A DNA stretch of 64,000 nucleotides from Bordetella bronchialis (GTDB lineage Bacteria; Pseudomonadota; Gammaproteobacteria; Burkholderiales; Burkholderiaceae_B). The stretch lies in the NCBI RefSeq assembly GCF_001676705.1, contig NZ_CP016170.1, forward strand, positions 4,216,001 through 4,280,000, read 5' to 3'. Positions 12,001 through 19,286 of the stretch are shown in pieces (within the stretch, counting starts at the first letter, position 1; every line of letters begins with the position of its first letter). The notes under the pieces are model-generated. The model ran no database searches, was not told the DNA's origin, and saw nothing but the letters and a program-made list of their open reading frames with translations. The position numbers were made by a program, and so were the translations under genes.

Positions 12001-12621
12001 CTTTTCCAGCTGACTGTTGAGCTCGCGCAGGATGTCCTCGACCCGGGTCAGGTTCTCGCGGGTGTCGGACAGGCGGTTCTCGGTCTCGCGGCGGCGCTCC
12101 TTGTAGCGCGATACGCCGGCGGCTTCCTCCAGGAAAACGCGCAGTTCCTCTGGCCGGGCCTCGATCAGGCGGTTGATCATGCCCTGGCCGATGATGGCGT
12201 AGCCGCGCGCCCCCAGGCCGGTGCCCAGGAAGATGTCATGGATGTCGCGGCGGCGCACCTGCTGGTTATTGACGAAATAGCTGCTGGTGCCGTCCCGCGT
12301 CAGGACGCGCCGCACCGCGATTTCCGCATAGGTGCTCCATTGCCCGGCGGCGCGGCCTTCGGTGTTGTCGAAGACCATTTCCACCGAGGCGCGGGCCGCC
12401 GGCTTGCGGTTGCCCGACCCGTTGAAGATCACGTCCTGCATGGATTCGCCACGCAGCTCGGAAGCCTTGGCCTCGCCCAGGACCCAGCGTACGGCATCGA
12501 TAATGTTCGATTTGCCGCAGCCATTGGGCCCGACCACGCCGACCAACTGGCTGGGGACCGGAATGACGGTGGGATCGACGAACGATTTGAAGCCGGCGAG
12601 TTTTATCTGGGTAAGACGCAC
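9091..12621 (-). CDS. smc: chromosome segregation ATPase SMC
   Basis: Condensin ATPase (1176 aa), the usual SMC length. Visible: N-terminal Walker A VGPNGCGKSNIIDAVRW (about residues 29-45), long heptad-rich coiled coil rich in Glu/Arg/Gln/Ala (about 170-500), a hinge (about 520-650), the returning coiled coil (about 660-990), and the C-terminal ABC signature LLSGGEKALTATALVFA plus Walker B CLLDEVDAPLDDANTERY. The start codon is GTG at 12621 (reading V/M-RLTQIKLAGFKSF). It organises and compacts the chromosome with ScpA/ScpB, which are not encoded in this window. First gene of smc-zipA-ligA. Confidence 0.95.
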   Translation of the reverse strand: MRLTQIKLAGFKSFVDPTVIPVPSQLVGVVGPNGCGKSNIIDAVRWVLGEAKASELRGESMQDVIFNGSGNRKPAARASVEMVFDNTEGRAAGQWSTYAEIAVRRVLTRDGTSSYFVNNQQVRRRDIHDIFLGTGLGARGYAIIGQGMINRLIEARPEELRVFLEEAAGVSRYKERRRETENRLSDTRENLTRVEDILRELNSQLEKLEAQAEVAREYRELQADGERKQHALWFLKETGARQEREKKTQEIERAQNELEAAIAELRAGEAALESRRQAHYAASDLVHTAQGQLYEANAQVSRLEAEIRHVVESRNRVQARREQLTRQIEEWDSQQTHCTEQIAQAEEDLAAGAERAQEARAMAEDAQAALPGIEAKVRDAAQGRDAMRSALARVEQDLALVAQSQRDADRQLQALEQRRERLQQEMRELQTPDPARLEELAGALASGQEQLDAAQEELAALEARLPEADAERSRAQAAVQQEAQTLARLEARLAALSKLQEDVQKQGALEPWLAKHELAGLSRLWQKLHIEAGWETALEAALRERMAALEVRSLDWAKAFADDAPPARLAFYQLPVAAPAPAAASGLQPLTGLLRIADADLRTLMNDWLRDVYVSDSLAQALAGRASLPPGGAYVVKDGHLVDAHSVRFYAADSEQAGMLARQQEIENLQRELKAQQLIADQGRAAVARSEAAWQQVSQALVPARQRVAEVTRRVHDIQLEYSRLQQQAEQSGERGARLREDLAEINAQEEELRAAREDAEVRFETLDQELAEHQSRFADAEIEGETLSEQAEAARARLRELERAVHESEFAQRGIEARIQDLRRNQQLAADQSQRARAELEQLQGELFELDASASQAGLQDALELRAEREEALARARIEMDNLAAQLRGADEDRVRLEQSLEPRRARIMELQLQEQAARLAEEQFSEQLNGHEVDRQALAQSLESMPEEWRRASWLQSEVTRISRQIDSLGSVNLAALDELTTSRERKQFLDSQQTDLMTAIETLEDAIRKIDRETRELLQETFNTVNGHFGELFPKLFGGGEAKLMMTGDEILDAGVQVMAQPPGKRNSTIHLLSGGEKALTATALVFALFKLNPAPFCLLDEVDAPLDDANTERYANLVSAMSEQTQFLFISHNKIAMQMAKQLVGVTMQEQGVSRIVAVDIDSAVQLAAEAA

Positions 12622-12986
12622 AGTATCTGATTAACGGACCGGAAAGTTGAAGGACGCGTGTGAACGGACCTGCCGCGCATTGCAAATCGGCCCCGCAGGG
12701 CCGATGCTGACGAGCCGGGTCGAAGACCGGCTTTTTTCGGGCCCTATGATACCCCACCGCCCGCTTCTCCCGCAGCGGCGGCGCCCCGCCGCCGCGCACC
12801 TGGCCGGCCCGGGCCGGCGGGGCCGGCCATGACGCATTGCGCCATCGCGGCCCGCCGCGGCGGCGAAGGCGGCGCCCTCAACGCCCCGCCCCCAGGGCGG
12901 ACGCTATACTCGCTGACACTTTTAATTTTATTTATTTGGCGCGGGCCTATTCATACCGCGGCCGCTGCCGGATACTGACCGGCAAC
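12622..12986. other. divergent intergenic region between smc and lplT (365 bp)
   Basis: No credible gene. It contains a perfect inverted repeat ATCGGCCC-CGCA-GGGCCGAT (12686-12705), a hairpin with T-tract on the plus strand, AGCCGG-N8-CCGGCTTTTTT (12713-12737), a GC-only stretch, a TATACT -10-like hexamer (12905-12910) and an AT-rich island just downstream (12918-12938) that probably belongs to the lplT promoter. The T-tract hairpin lies downstream of no visible plus-strand gene, so its role is unclear. Confidence 0.6.
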
Positions 12987-14321
12987 GTGAATGGGGACTA
13001 CTCTTTGAAACGCGGCTTCTTTCTGGTCATGGCGGCGCAGGCCCTTTCCTCGCTGGCGGACAATGCGCTATTCATCGCGGCGATTGCCCTCATCCAGGAA
13101 CTGCGCGGTCCTGATTGGATGGCGCCCATCATGAAGTGGTCCTTCGCGCTGGCCTACGTGCTGCTGGCGGCCTTCGTCGGCGCCATCGCGGACTCCTATG
13201 CCAAGGGCCGCGTCATGTTCGCCACCAATGCGCTGAAAGTAGGCGGCTGCCTGCTGATGTTCTCCTATGCCAGCCTGGGGATCGCGCCGGTCCACCAAAC
13301 CTACCTGGTCTGTCTGGCCTATGCCATGGTGGGTGTCGGCGCGGCCGCCTATTCGCCCGCCAAATACGGCATCGTCACCGAGATGCTGCCCCCCGAGCTG
13401 CTGGTCAAGGGCAACAGCTGGATCGAAGGGCTGACGGTGATCTCCATCATCCTCGGCACGGTGCTGGGCGGCGCCTTGATCTCGCCGGAGATCTCGCACG
13501 CCATCCTGCACCACCCGCTCAGCAGCAAACTGGTCCACACGCCCGCCGAAGCGGCCATCCTGGTCATCGCGGGGGTGTATCTGCTGGCCGCCGCCTGCAA
13601 TCTGCTGATACCCAATACGCACGTACGCTACCCGCCGCAGCAGAAGAACCCCATCCGCCTGATCTCGACGTTCGGCGGCTACGTCCGCGTGCTCTGGAAA
13701 GACAAGCTGGGCCAGATCTCGCTGGCCGTCACCACGCTGTTCTGGGGCGCCGGCGCCACCCTGCAACTGATCGTCATCGAATGGGGGCGCAGCCAGCTGG
13801 GCTACCGGCTGGACCAGGCGTCCATCCTGATGGGCATCGCGGCGGTGGGCACCGTCATCGGCTCCATCCTGGCCGGGCGCATCCCCTTGCGCAAGGCGCT
13901 CAGCGTGCTGCCGGTCGGCGCCGGCATGGGCCTGGTCGTGCTGCTGATGCCGCTGGTGCACGCCACCTGGAGCGTCTATATGCTGCTGCTCGTCGTCGGC
14001 GGGCTGGCCGGCTTCTTCGTCGTGCCGATGAATGCGCTGCTGCAGCATCGCGGGCACGTCCTGCTGTCCGCCGGCCATTCCATCGCGGTACAGAACTTCA
14101 ACGAGCAGCTCAACATCCTGCTCATGGTGGCCGTCTATACGCTGCTGTTGTGGCTGAACCTGCCCATCGGCCTGATCATCGTGATTTTCGGCTCCATCGT
14201 CGCCATCCTGATGCTTATCTTCATGCGCTGGAGCCGCCGCAACATGCAGGAGCGTCCGGAACTGATAGGGCAGATCGGCCAGGAAGGCCACGGCAAGGCG
14301 CTGGAAGGCCAGGCCCACTAG
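12987..14321 (+). CDS. lplT: lysophospholipid transporter LplT (MFS family)
   Basis: Major-facilitator membrane protein (about 444 aa) with roughly 12 hydrophobic helices; LplT flips lysophospholipids inward across the inner membrane for re-acylation. Family motifs: SSLADNALFIAAIALI near the start, GAIADSYAKGRVMF, VGAAAYSPAKYGIVTE, TLFWGAGATLQ and GFFVVPMNALLQHRGH. No ATG fits: candidates are GTG at 12987 and TTG at 13005, the latter with GGGGA 7 bases upstream (giving 438 aa). The acyltransferase Aas, often fused or adjacent elsewhere, is absent here. Converges on the uracil-DNA glycosylase gene. Confidence 0.88.
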   Translation: MNGDYSLKRGFFLVMAAQALSSLADNALFIAAIALIQELRGPDWMAPIMKWSFALAYVLLAAFVGAIADSYAKGRVMFATNALKVGGCLLMFSYASLGIAPVHQTYLVCLAYAMVGVGAAAYSPAKYGIVTEMLPPELLVKGNSWIEGLTVISIILGTVLGGALISPEISHAILHHPLSSKLVHTPAEAAILVIAGVYLLAAACNLLIPNTHVRYPPQQKNPIRLISTFGGYVRVLWKDKLGQISLAVTTLFWGAGATLQLIVIEWGRSQLGYRLDQASILMGIAAVGTVIGSILAGRIPLRKALSVLPVGAGMGLVVLLMPLVHATWSVYMLLLVVGGLAGFFVVPMNALLQHRGHVLLSAGHSIAVQNFNEQLNILLMVAVYTLLLWLNLPIGLIIVIFGSIVAILMLIFMRWSRRNMQERPELIGQIGQEGHGKALEGQAH

Positions 14322-14343
14322 GCCCGGCCGCAGCTGCCGGGCC
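14321..14343. terminator. hairpin after lplT, terminator-like without T-tract
   Basis: GGCCCGGC (14321-14328) and GCCGGGCC (14336-14343) form a perfect 8-bp stem with a 7-nt loop starting at the last base of the lplT stop codon. No T-run follows, so termination strength is doubtful; it may protect the 3' end. Confidence 0.5.
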
Positions 14344-14448
14344 GAATGCAGGCGCTGGGCCGGACCGCGGCGCCCGGGTCCCGGCGCAGTGGCTGTCCGG
14401 CGGCTCGCGCGCCGCGGCTGTCCGGTCGCGCGCAAGCGCCGGACGCCG

Positions 14449-15510
14449 CTACAGCGTGGCGGCCAGCCGCAGATCCTCCCAGGCGCGCGCTTTTTCGCCC
14501 GGGCTGCGCAATAGATACGCGGGGTGGTAGCTGACCACCATGGGAATGTCCCCATGGTCGGTTTTCAGGCTGTGCACGCGGCCCCGCAGGCTGCCGATGG
14601 CGGCGTCGGTTTCCAGCAGCGTCTGCGCGGCGAAGCGGCCCAGCACCAGGATGCGCTCCGGCTTCAGCAGCGCGATCTGGCGCATCAGGTAAGGACGGCA
14701 CGCGGCGATTTCCTCCGGCTTGGGATTCCGGTTGCCCGGCGGCCGGCACTTGATCACGTTCGCGATATAGGCATTGTGCTCACGGCTCATGCCGACCGAC
14801 GCCAGCATGGCGTCCAGCAACTGGCCGGAGCGGCCGACGAAGGGCAGCCCCTGCCGGTCTTCCTGTTCGCCGGGGGCTTCGCCGATCACCATCCAGCGCG
14901 CCTGTTCCGCCCCCATCCCGAAGACGGCCTGGCGGCGCGCCCGGCACAGTCCGCATGCCTGGCATGCGAGCACCTGTTCCCGCAAGGCGGGCAGATCCAG
15001 CATGGCCAGCGATTCGGCGGTGGGCGGCGCCTGCGTGGCCGGCTCGTCCGAGGCCGCGCGGGCGCCCGATGCCGCCGGCCGCGGGCGCGGTCCAGACGGT
15101 TGGGGCCGCGCCTGCGACCCTTTGCCCGCCCCTGGCGCGGGGCCGCCGGGCGTGGTCGAGCCGGCTGCGCCCGGCGGGCCGGGAGTGTGTCCAGGCTGAG
15201 GCGCCGCGGCGGCTTCGCTGGAATGCCCGGCTTGCCGCGCCGCGGCGGCTTCGCCCGGTTGCCCGGCCACGGCCCCGGCCGCTCCCCCGGCGTCCGTCCC
15301 GGCCTGCGCCTTTTCCCGCGGCAAGACGGACGGCGGCGCGCCGGCCCCGGCTTCGGCGGGGGCCCGTACCGGCGCGGCCCGCGCCGGGGCGTCCGGCCGC
15401 GCACCGTCCTGGCGCAGCCATATTTTTTCCATGCCGATCTCGCGCAGCCATGCACGCTGCAGCGGATTCAGCGCCACGGACCTGGGCGCGCCGGTCATCG
15501 CGTCAGCCAT
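14449..15510 (-). CDS. uracil-DNA glycosylase, family 4/5 type with long N-terminal extension
   Basis: Base-excision repair enzyme removing uracil from DNA (353 aa). The catalytic part (about residues 165-353) has the iron-sulfur cysteines CQACGLC plus KCRPPGN and a Cys 16 residues later (AACRPYL), the GEAPGEQED motif and the C-terminal SYHPAYLL motif. Between a short conserved N-terminus (LNPLQRAWLREIGMEKIW) and this domain lies about 120 residues of Ala/Pro/Gly-rich linker encoded partly by a tandem repeat. ATG at 15510 overlaps the end of tsaB-rimI by 8 bp, implying coupled translation. Family 4 enzymes are often near rimI in Burkholderiales. Confidence 0.9.
   Translation of the reverse strand: MADAMTGAPRSVALNPLQRAWLREIGMEKIWLRQDGARPDAPARAAPVRAPAEAGAGAPPSVLPREKAQAGTDAGGAAGAVAGQPGEAAAARQAGHSSEAAAAPQPGHTPGPPGAAGSTTPGGPAPGAGKGSQARPQPSGPRPRPAASGARAASDEPATQAPPTAESLAMLDLPALREQVLACQACGLCRARRQAVFGMGAEQARWMVIGEAPGEQEDRQGLPFVGRSGQLLDAMLASVGMSREHNAYIANVIKCRPPGNRNPKPEEIAACRPYLMRQIALLKPERILVLGRFAAQTLLETDAAIGSLRGRVHSLKTDHGDIPMVVSYHPAYLLRSPGEKARAWEDLRLAATL
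15201..15272. repeat. two imperfect 36-bp tandem units in the glycosylase linker
   Basis: GCGCCGCGGCGGCTTCGC occurs exactly at 15201-15218 and again at 15237-15254, each followed by a similar GC-rich tail, giving a 36-bp (12-codon) period in the Ala/Gly/Pro-rich linker of the uracil-DNA glycosylase gene. Being a multiple of three, copy changes would keep the frame. Confidence 0.7.
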
Positions 15511-16942
15511 GGCGGCCCCCGTCCAGCGGCACCGGCTTCTGCATGACCAGGGCATCCTCGCGGCGGCCTCGACCCGCGGGGTAATAACCCCGGCGCACGC
15601 CTACGCGCAGAAAGCCATGGTGCTCATAGAACGCGACCGCGCCCGTGTTCGACGGGCGCACCTCCAGCAACACGCCGCCTATGCCGCGCTGGCGGGCGCG
15701 ATCCACGCACCAGTCGATCAGCCTGGAGCCCAGGCCCTGGCGATGCAGGGTCTTGTCCACCGCCACCACCAGCAGGTGCGACACATCCGGCGCATGCATC
15801 AGAATGCAGAACCCCAGCATGCGGCCGGCCCGGCGCAGGACGCAAGTGTCGTAGCCAGCCGCCAGCGCGTCGGCGAAATTGCGGCGTGTCCAGGGAAAGG
15901 CCTGCACCGAGGCCTCGATGCGCTCCATGTCGTCAAGATCGAGCACCGTCATCGGCGCCATTTCCACCGGTACCGCATCCGCCGCGGCCGTTGCGGCGGC
16001 GGTCACGCGCGCGGCCGCCGCATCGCCATCGGCGCCGCGATCGGGTGCTGGCGCCTTGCGGGGATCGCCACCGGCCGGTACCGGCACCTCGCGATGGCCA
16101 TCGCCCGCGGCTGCCGCCGGCTGGCCGTGCGCCGCGGCAGGCTGTATCGCGGCCGCGCCCAAGGCCGCAGCGGCCCTGGGATTGCCGCCCTGCCCGGCCT
16201 GGCGCTCGGCGGTCGTAAAGGCCACGCGGTCGCGCACGTACAAAGGCATGGCCTGTTCGGCAGGGACCGTTTCGCCACGCCGCCACGCCAGCAGGGCCAG
16301 GCGCGCGACGTCGCGGGCGTGCGGGCGCAGGGCATCGTAGCGGCTCCAATCGGCGTGCGGCGTCATCTGGCGCGCATAGGCGTCCCAGGCGTCGCCGGCC
16401 AGCACGGGAACCAGCGCCAGGCCGGTACGCGCGCGCCACTCGGCCAGCTGGTTCTCCACCCAGGGAACGGTCTCCGCCGCGGCGATCAGCAGCGGCGGCT
16501 GGAGCGTTTCCCAGGAGGTGCTGTCCACCGCGCCGTCTGTACGGCGGTACACCGCCAGGTAGACCTCTTCCATGCGGGCATCCAGCGCGACCACGATGGC
16601 CTGGTCCGGGCGCGCCGGAACCTGCGCCGCAACCGCCAGGTGGGAGACGACCGGCACGACCGGCAGGTCATGCGCCATGGCGATGCCCTGGGCTACCCCG
16701 CACGCGACGCGCAGCCCGGTGAAACCGCCGGGCCCCTGGCCGAAGGCGACCGCCTGGATGTCCCCGGCCTGGAGGCCGGCATCGCGCAACAGATCGCGCG
16801 CCATCGGCAGCAGGCGTTCCGCATGTTCCTGCGCCCCTTCGTGCTCCAGCGTGGCGATGACAGGCCCGCCCGGACGGTCGCGCAGCAGCGCGACGCTGCA
16901 GCGGGAGGACGAGGTTTCAAGCGCCAGCAGGGTCGAGTTCAT
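15503..16942 (-). CDS. TsaB-RimI fusion: tRNA t6A-complex subunit TsaB joined to ribosomal protein S18 alanine N-acetyltransferase
   Basis: One continuous 479-aa frame carries two enzymes usually made separately. Residues 1 to about 250 are TsaB (MNSTLLALETSSSRCSVALL start, AVAFGQGPGGFTGLRV, ending MPLYVRDRVAF), the scaffold partner of TsaD in threonylcarbamoyl-adenosine formation at tRNA position 37. Residues about 251-327 are a low-complexity Ala/Gly/Pro linker. Residues about 328-479 are a GNAT acetyltransferase of RimI type (acetyl-CoA loop HRQGLGSRLI, EVRPSNTGAVAFYEHHGF, RRGYYPAGRGRREDALVM). ATG at 16942 is chosen because it begins the TsaB fold; the frame extends to 16999. No stop or frameshift signal was seen in the linker. 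Confidence 0.93.
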   Translation of the reverse strand: MNSTLLALETSSSRCSVALLRDRPGGPVIATLEHEGAQEHAERLLPMARDLLRDAGLQAGDIQAVAFGQGPGGFTGLRVACGVAQGIAMAHDLPVVPVVSHLAVAAQVPARPDQAIVVALDARMEEVYLAVYRRTDGAVDSTSWETLQPPLLIAAAETVPWVENQLAEWRARTGLALVPVLAGDAWDAYARQMTPHADWSRYDALRPHARDVARLALLAWRRGETVPAEQAMPLYVRDRVAFTTAERQAGQGGNPRAAAALGAAAIQPAAAHGQPAAAAGDGHREVPVPAGGDPRKAPAPDRGADGDAAAARVTAAATAAADAVPVEMAPMTVLDLDDMERIEASVQAFPWTRRNFADALAAGYDTCVLRRAGRMLGFCILMHAPDVSHLLVVAVDKTLHRQGLGSRLIDWCVDRARQRGIGGVLLEVRPSNTGAVAFYEHHGFLRVGVRRGYYPAGRGRREDALVMQKPVPLDGGRHG

Positions 16943-16993
16943 GGAGCGGAATTGTACGTAATACCAAAGACTTGCCCTCGGTTGTAAGGGGGA

Positions 16994-17022
16994 TTTCAAC
17001 CATCCTGTCCAATGTGTAATAT
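16994..17022 (+). promoter_or_regulatory. possible risA promoter
   Basis: TAATAT (17017-17022) fits a -10 box, with TTTCAA (16994-16999) 17 bp upstream as a weak -35. Predicted start near 17029, about 45 nt before the risA ATG. The region is shared with the divergent tsaB-rimI gene. Confidence 0.35.
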
Positions 17023-17073
17023 CTTGTGAACGACCACTAGCCGGTCATTCCGGCCACTGTTACATTTCCGGCC

Positions 17074-17808
17074 ATGAATACGCAAAACACCACTCCGACG
17101 CGCAAAGTCCTCGTTGTCGACGACGATCCCCGCCTCCGCGACCTGCTGCGGCGGTATCTTTCGGAACAGGGCTTCAATGTCTTCGTCGCCGAAGACGCCA
17201 AGGAAATGGGCAAGCTCTGGCAACGGGAGCATTTCGATCTTCTCGTGCTGGACCTGATGCTTCCCGGCGAGGACGGCCTGTCGATCTGCCGCCGCCTGCG
17301 GGGTGGGCACGACAATACCCCTATTATCATGCTGACGGCCAAGGCCGAGGAAATCGACCGCATCGTCGGCCTGGAAATGGGCGCGGACGACTACCTGTCC
17401 AAGCCCTTCAATCCGCGTGAACTGCTGGCGCGCATCAATGCCATCCTGCGCCGCTGCGGCACGGAAGAGCATCCCGGCGCCCCCAGCCAGGAAAACGAAT
17501 CCATCGCCTTCGGTCCTTATGTGCTGAACCTGTCCACGCGCACGCTGACGCGCAACAACGAACAGGTGCCCATCACCACGGGCGAGTTCTCGGTGCTGAA
17601 GGTATTCGCCCGCCATCCCAAGATTCCCCTGTCGCGGGACAAGCTGATGGAATTGGCACGCGGCCGCGAATACGAAGCTTTCGACCGCAGCCTGGACGTG
17701 CAGATCTCCCGTCTGCGCAAACTGATCGAACCGAACCCCTCCAAACCGGTATTCATTCAAACGGTCTGGGGACTGGGCTACGTCTTTGTGCCGGACGGTG
17801 GCAGCTGA
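17074..17808 (+). CDS. risA: OmpR-family response regulator RisA
   Basis: DNA-binding response regulator (244 aa). Receiver domain (10-125) with acidic pocket VVDDDPR, phospho-acceptor Asp60 in LLVLDLMLPGEDG, switch Thr in IIMLTAKAEE and Lys in YLSKPFNPRE; C-terminal winged helix (about 145-240) ending TVWGLGYVFVPDG. Length and sequence fit Bordetella RisA, an OmpR relative. From memory of the Bordetella literature, phosphorylated RisA is needed for expression of Bvg-repressed genes, and in B. pertussis a different kinase supplies the phosphate because risS is broken. Followed after 34 bp by risS. Confidence 0.92.
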   Translation: MNTQNTTPTRKVLVVDDDPRLRDLLRRYLSEQGFNVFVAEDAKEMGKLWQREHFDLLVLDLMLPGEDGLSICRRLRGGHDNTPIIMLTAKAEEIDRIVGLEMGADDYLSKPFNPRELLARINAILRRCGTEEHPGAPSQENESIAFGPYVLNLSTRTLTRNNEQVPITTGEFSVLKVFARHPKIPLSRDKLMELARGREYEAFDRSLDVQISRLRKLIEPNPSKPVFIQTVWGLGYVFVPDGGS

Positions 17809-17842
17809 AGCCTGATCGTTCCCGGGGCAGGAACGCCGCAAC

Positions 17843-19234
17843 ATGCTCCGCTTTCGCAGCGCCCTCAAATCCATGACGTCGCGGATACGTCTGGGGCTGT
17901 TCGGCCGTACGTTCCTGCTTTTGGCCACGCTCATGCTGGTCAGCCTGGGCGCCTGGTTGCAGGTCTTCTTCAGCATGGAGCTGGGCCCGCGCGCCAACCA
18001 GATGGCGCAACGCGTCATCACGGCGGTCAACATCACCCGTACCGCCCTGGTCTACTCGCAGGCGGATGAACGCAGCAAACTCTTGCTGGACCTGGCCACC
18101 AACGAGGGCATCCAGGTCTATCCCCGGGAACTCACCGACTTCGCCGAACCGCTGCCCAACGACGATTATTGGCAGCGGGTGGCCGACCACATCCGGGGCC
18201 GTTTCGGTCCGGAAACCCAGATCGCCTGGGGGGTCAACCAGGTGCCGGGATTCTGGGTCAGTTTCCAGATCGACCACGATCTGTACTGGCTGGTGTTCGA
18301 ACGCGAACAGATCGGCCTGACCGGCGGCATCGAATGGCTGGGCTGGGGCGCGACGGCCCTGCTGCTCTCCCTGGTGGGCGCGGCAGTCAGCGTCGGATTC
18401 GTGAACCGGCCGCTGTCCCGCTTGGCCCGCGCCGCGCAGGTGCTGTCGCGCGGCGAGACGCCGGCGCCCCTGCCGGAGAACGGCCCCCTGGAGATCCGCG
18501 ATCTGAATGCCTCTTTCAACCGCATGGCCAAGGACATCCGGCAGACGGAGGCGGACCGCGAACTGATGCTGGCGGGCATCTCGCACGACCTGCGTACCCC
18601 CTTGGCGCGCATGCGGCTGGAAATCGAAATGAGCGGCGTCTCCGAAGATGCCCGGCAGGCGATCGACGACGACCTGGCCCAGATCGACCACAGTATCGGC
18701 CAGTTGATGGAATACGCACGGCCCGCCGGCACCCTGCCCCAAATGGCAACGGATGTGTCAAGCGTACTGGGCGAGCTCCTGGACCGCGAGCGCAGCCACA
18801 CGGCCTCCACCGGCGGTGAAATCGAAGCCTTCATCACGCCGGGCCTGCGCGCCCGCATCACCGCGCTGGACCTGAAGCGCATCGTCAGCAACCTGCTGGA
18901 AAACGCCCGCCGCTATGGCCGCTCGGGTGACGGCCAGGCCCATCTGTACATGGGCGTGCAATCCGAGGGCAATATCATCGCCATCGAAGTCTCGGACCGG
19001 GGCCCCGGAATTGCGGCGGACGACGTCGACCGGCTGCTGCGGCCCTTTTCCCGTGGCGAGGCGGCGCGTACCGGCGTAAGCGGGGCGGGCCTGGGTCTGG
19101 CTATTGTCGAGCGCCTGTTGAAGCACGTCGGCGGAACCCTGAAAATGCTGCCTCGTCCCGGGGGCGGACTGACGGCGCGGATAGAATTACCCAAAGCCCG
19201 ACTTAGGAATTATCAATTAGACAGTGAAACTTAA
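17843..19234 (+). CDS. risS: sensor histidine kinase RisS (EnvZ-like), intact
   Basis: Membrane kinase (463 aa) with a first transmembrane helix (about 22-43), a periplasmic domain of about 115 residues, a second helix (about 163-187), HAMP linker, phospho-acceptor His248 in the H-box AGISHDLRTPLARMRLE, N-box NLLENARRYG, and G-boxes DRGPGIA and GAGLGLAIVERLL. No frameshift is present, unlike the B. pertussis allele as I remember it. Forms an operon with risA and presumably phosphorylates it; the signal is not readable. An alternative start at 17873 (MTSRIRLG) is possible. The stop codon lies inside the inverted repeat upstream of ahpC. Confidence 0.9.
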   Translation: MLRFRSALKSMTSRIRLGLFGRTFLLLATLMLVSLGAWLQVFFSMELGPRANQMAQRVITAVNITRTALVYSQADERSKLLLDLATNEGIQVYPRELTDFAEPLPNDDYWQRVADHIRGRFGPETQIAWGVNQVPGFWVSFQIDHDLYWLVFEREQIGLTGGIEWLGWGATALLLSLVGAAVSVGFVNRPLSRLARAAQVLSRGETPAPLPENGPLEIRDLNASFNRMAKDIRQTEADRELMLAGISHDLRTPLARMRLEIEMSGVSEDARQAIDDDLAQIDHSIGQLMEYARPAGTLPQMATDVSSVLGELLDRERSHTASTGGEIEAFITPGLRARITALDLKRIVSNLLENARRYGRSGDGQAHLYMGVQSEGNIIAIEVSDRGPGIAADDVDRLLRPFSRGEAARTGVSGAGLGLAIVERLLKHVGGTLKMLPRPGGGLTARIELPKARLRNYQLDSET

Positions 19235-19245
19235 TAGCGTAAAAT
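19218..19245 (+). promoter_or_regulatory. probable ahpC promoter
   Basis: TAGACA (19218-19223) and TAAAAT (19240-19245) are separated by 16 bp, a reasonable sigma-70 pair in a locally AT-rich stretch overlapping the end of risS. Predicted transcript start is near 19252, about 35 nt before the ahpC ATG, leaving room for the AAGGAG ribosome binding site (19276-19281). Confidence 0.55.
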
Positions 19246-19262
19246 TTAACGTCTAAGTTTCA
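19225..19262. promoter_or_regulatory. inverted repeat over the ahpC promoter, candidate operator
   Basis: TGAAACTTA (19225-19233) and TAAGTTTCA (19254-19262) are perfect 9-bp reverse complements separated by 20 bp. They flank the predicted -10 box. Peroxiredoxin promoters are often OxyR targets, but this repeat does not match the classical ATAG-N7-CTAT spacing I know, so the regulator is unassigned. Confidence 0.5.
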
Positions 19263-19286
19263 TCACCCAAACAGCAAGGAGTCCAC

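Noticed and set aside
17809..17842. Possible terminator between risA and risS
   Set aside because: The 34-bp gap has no stem of useful length; the genes look co-transcribed.
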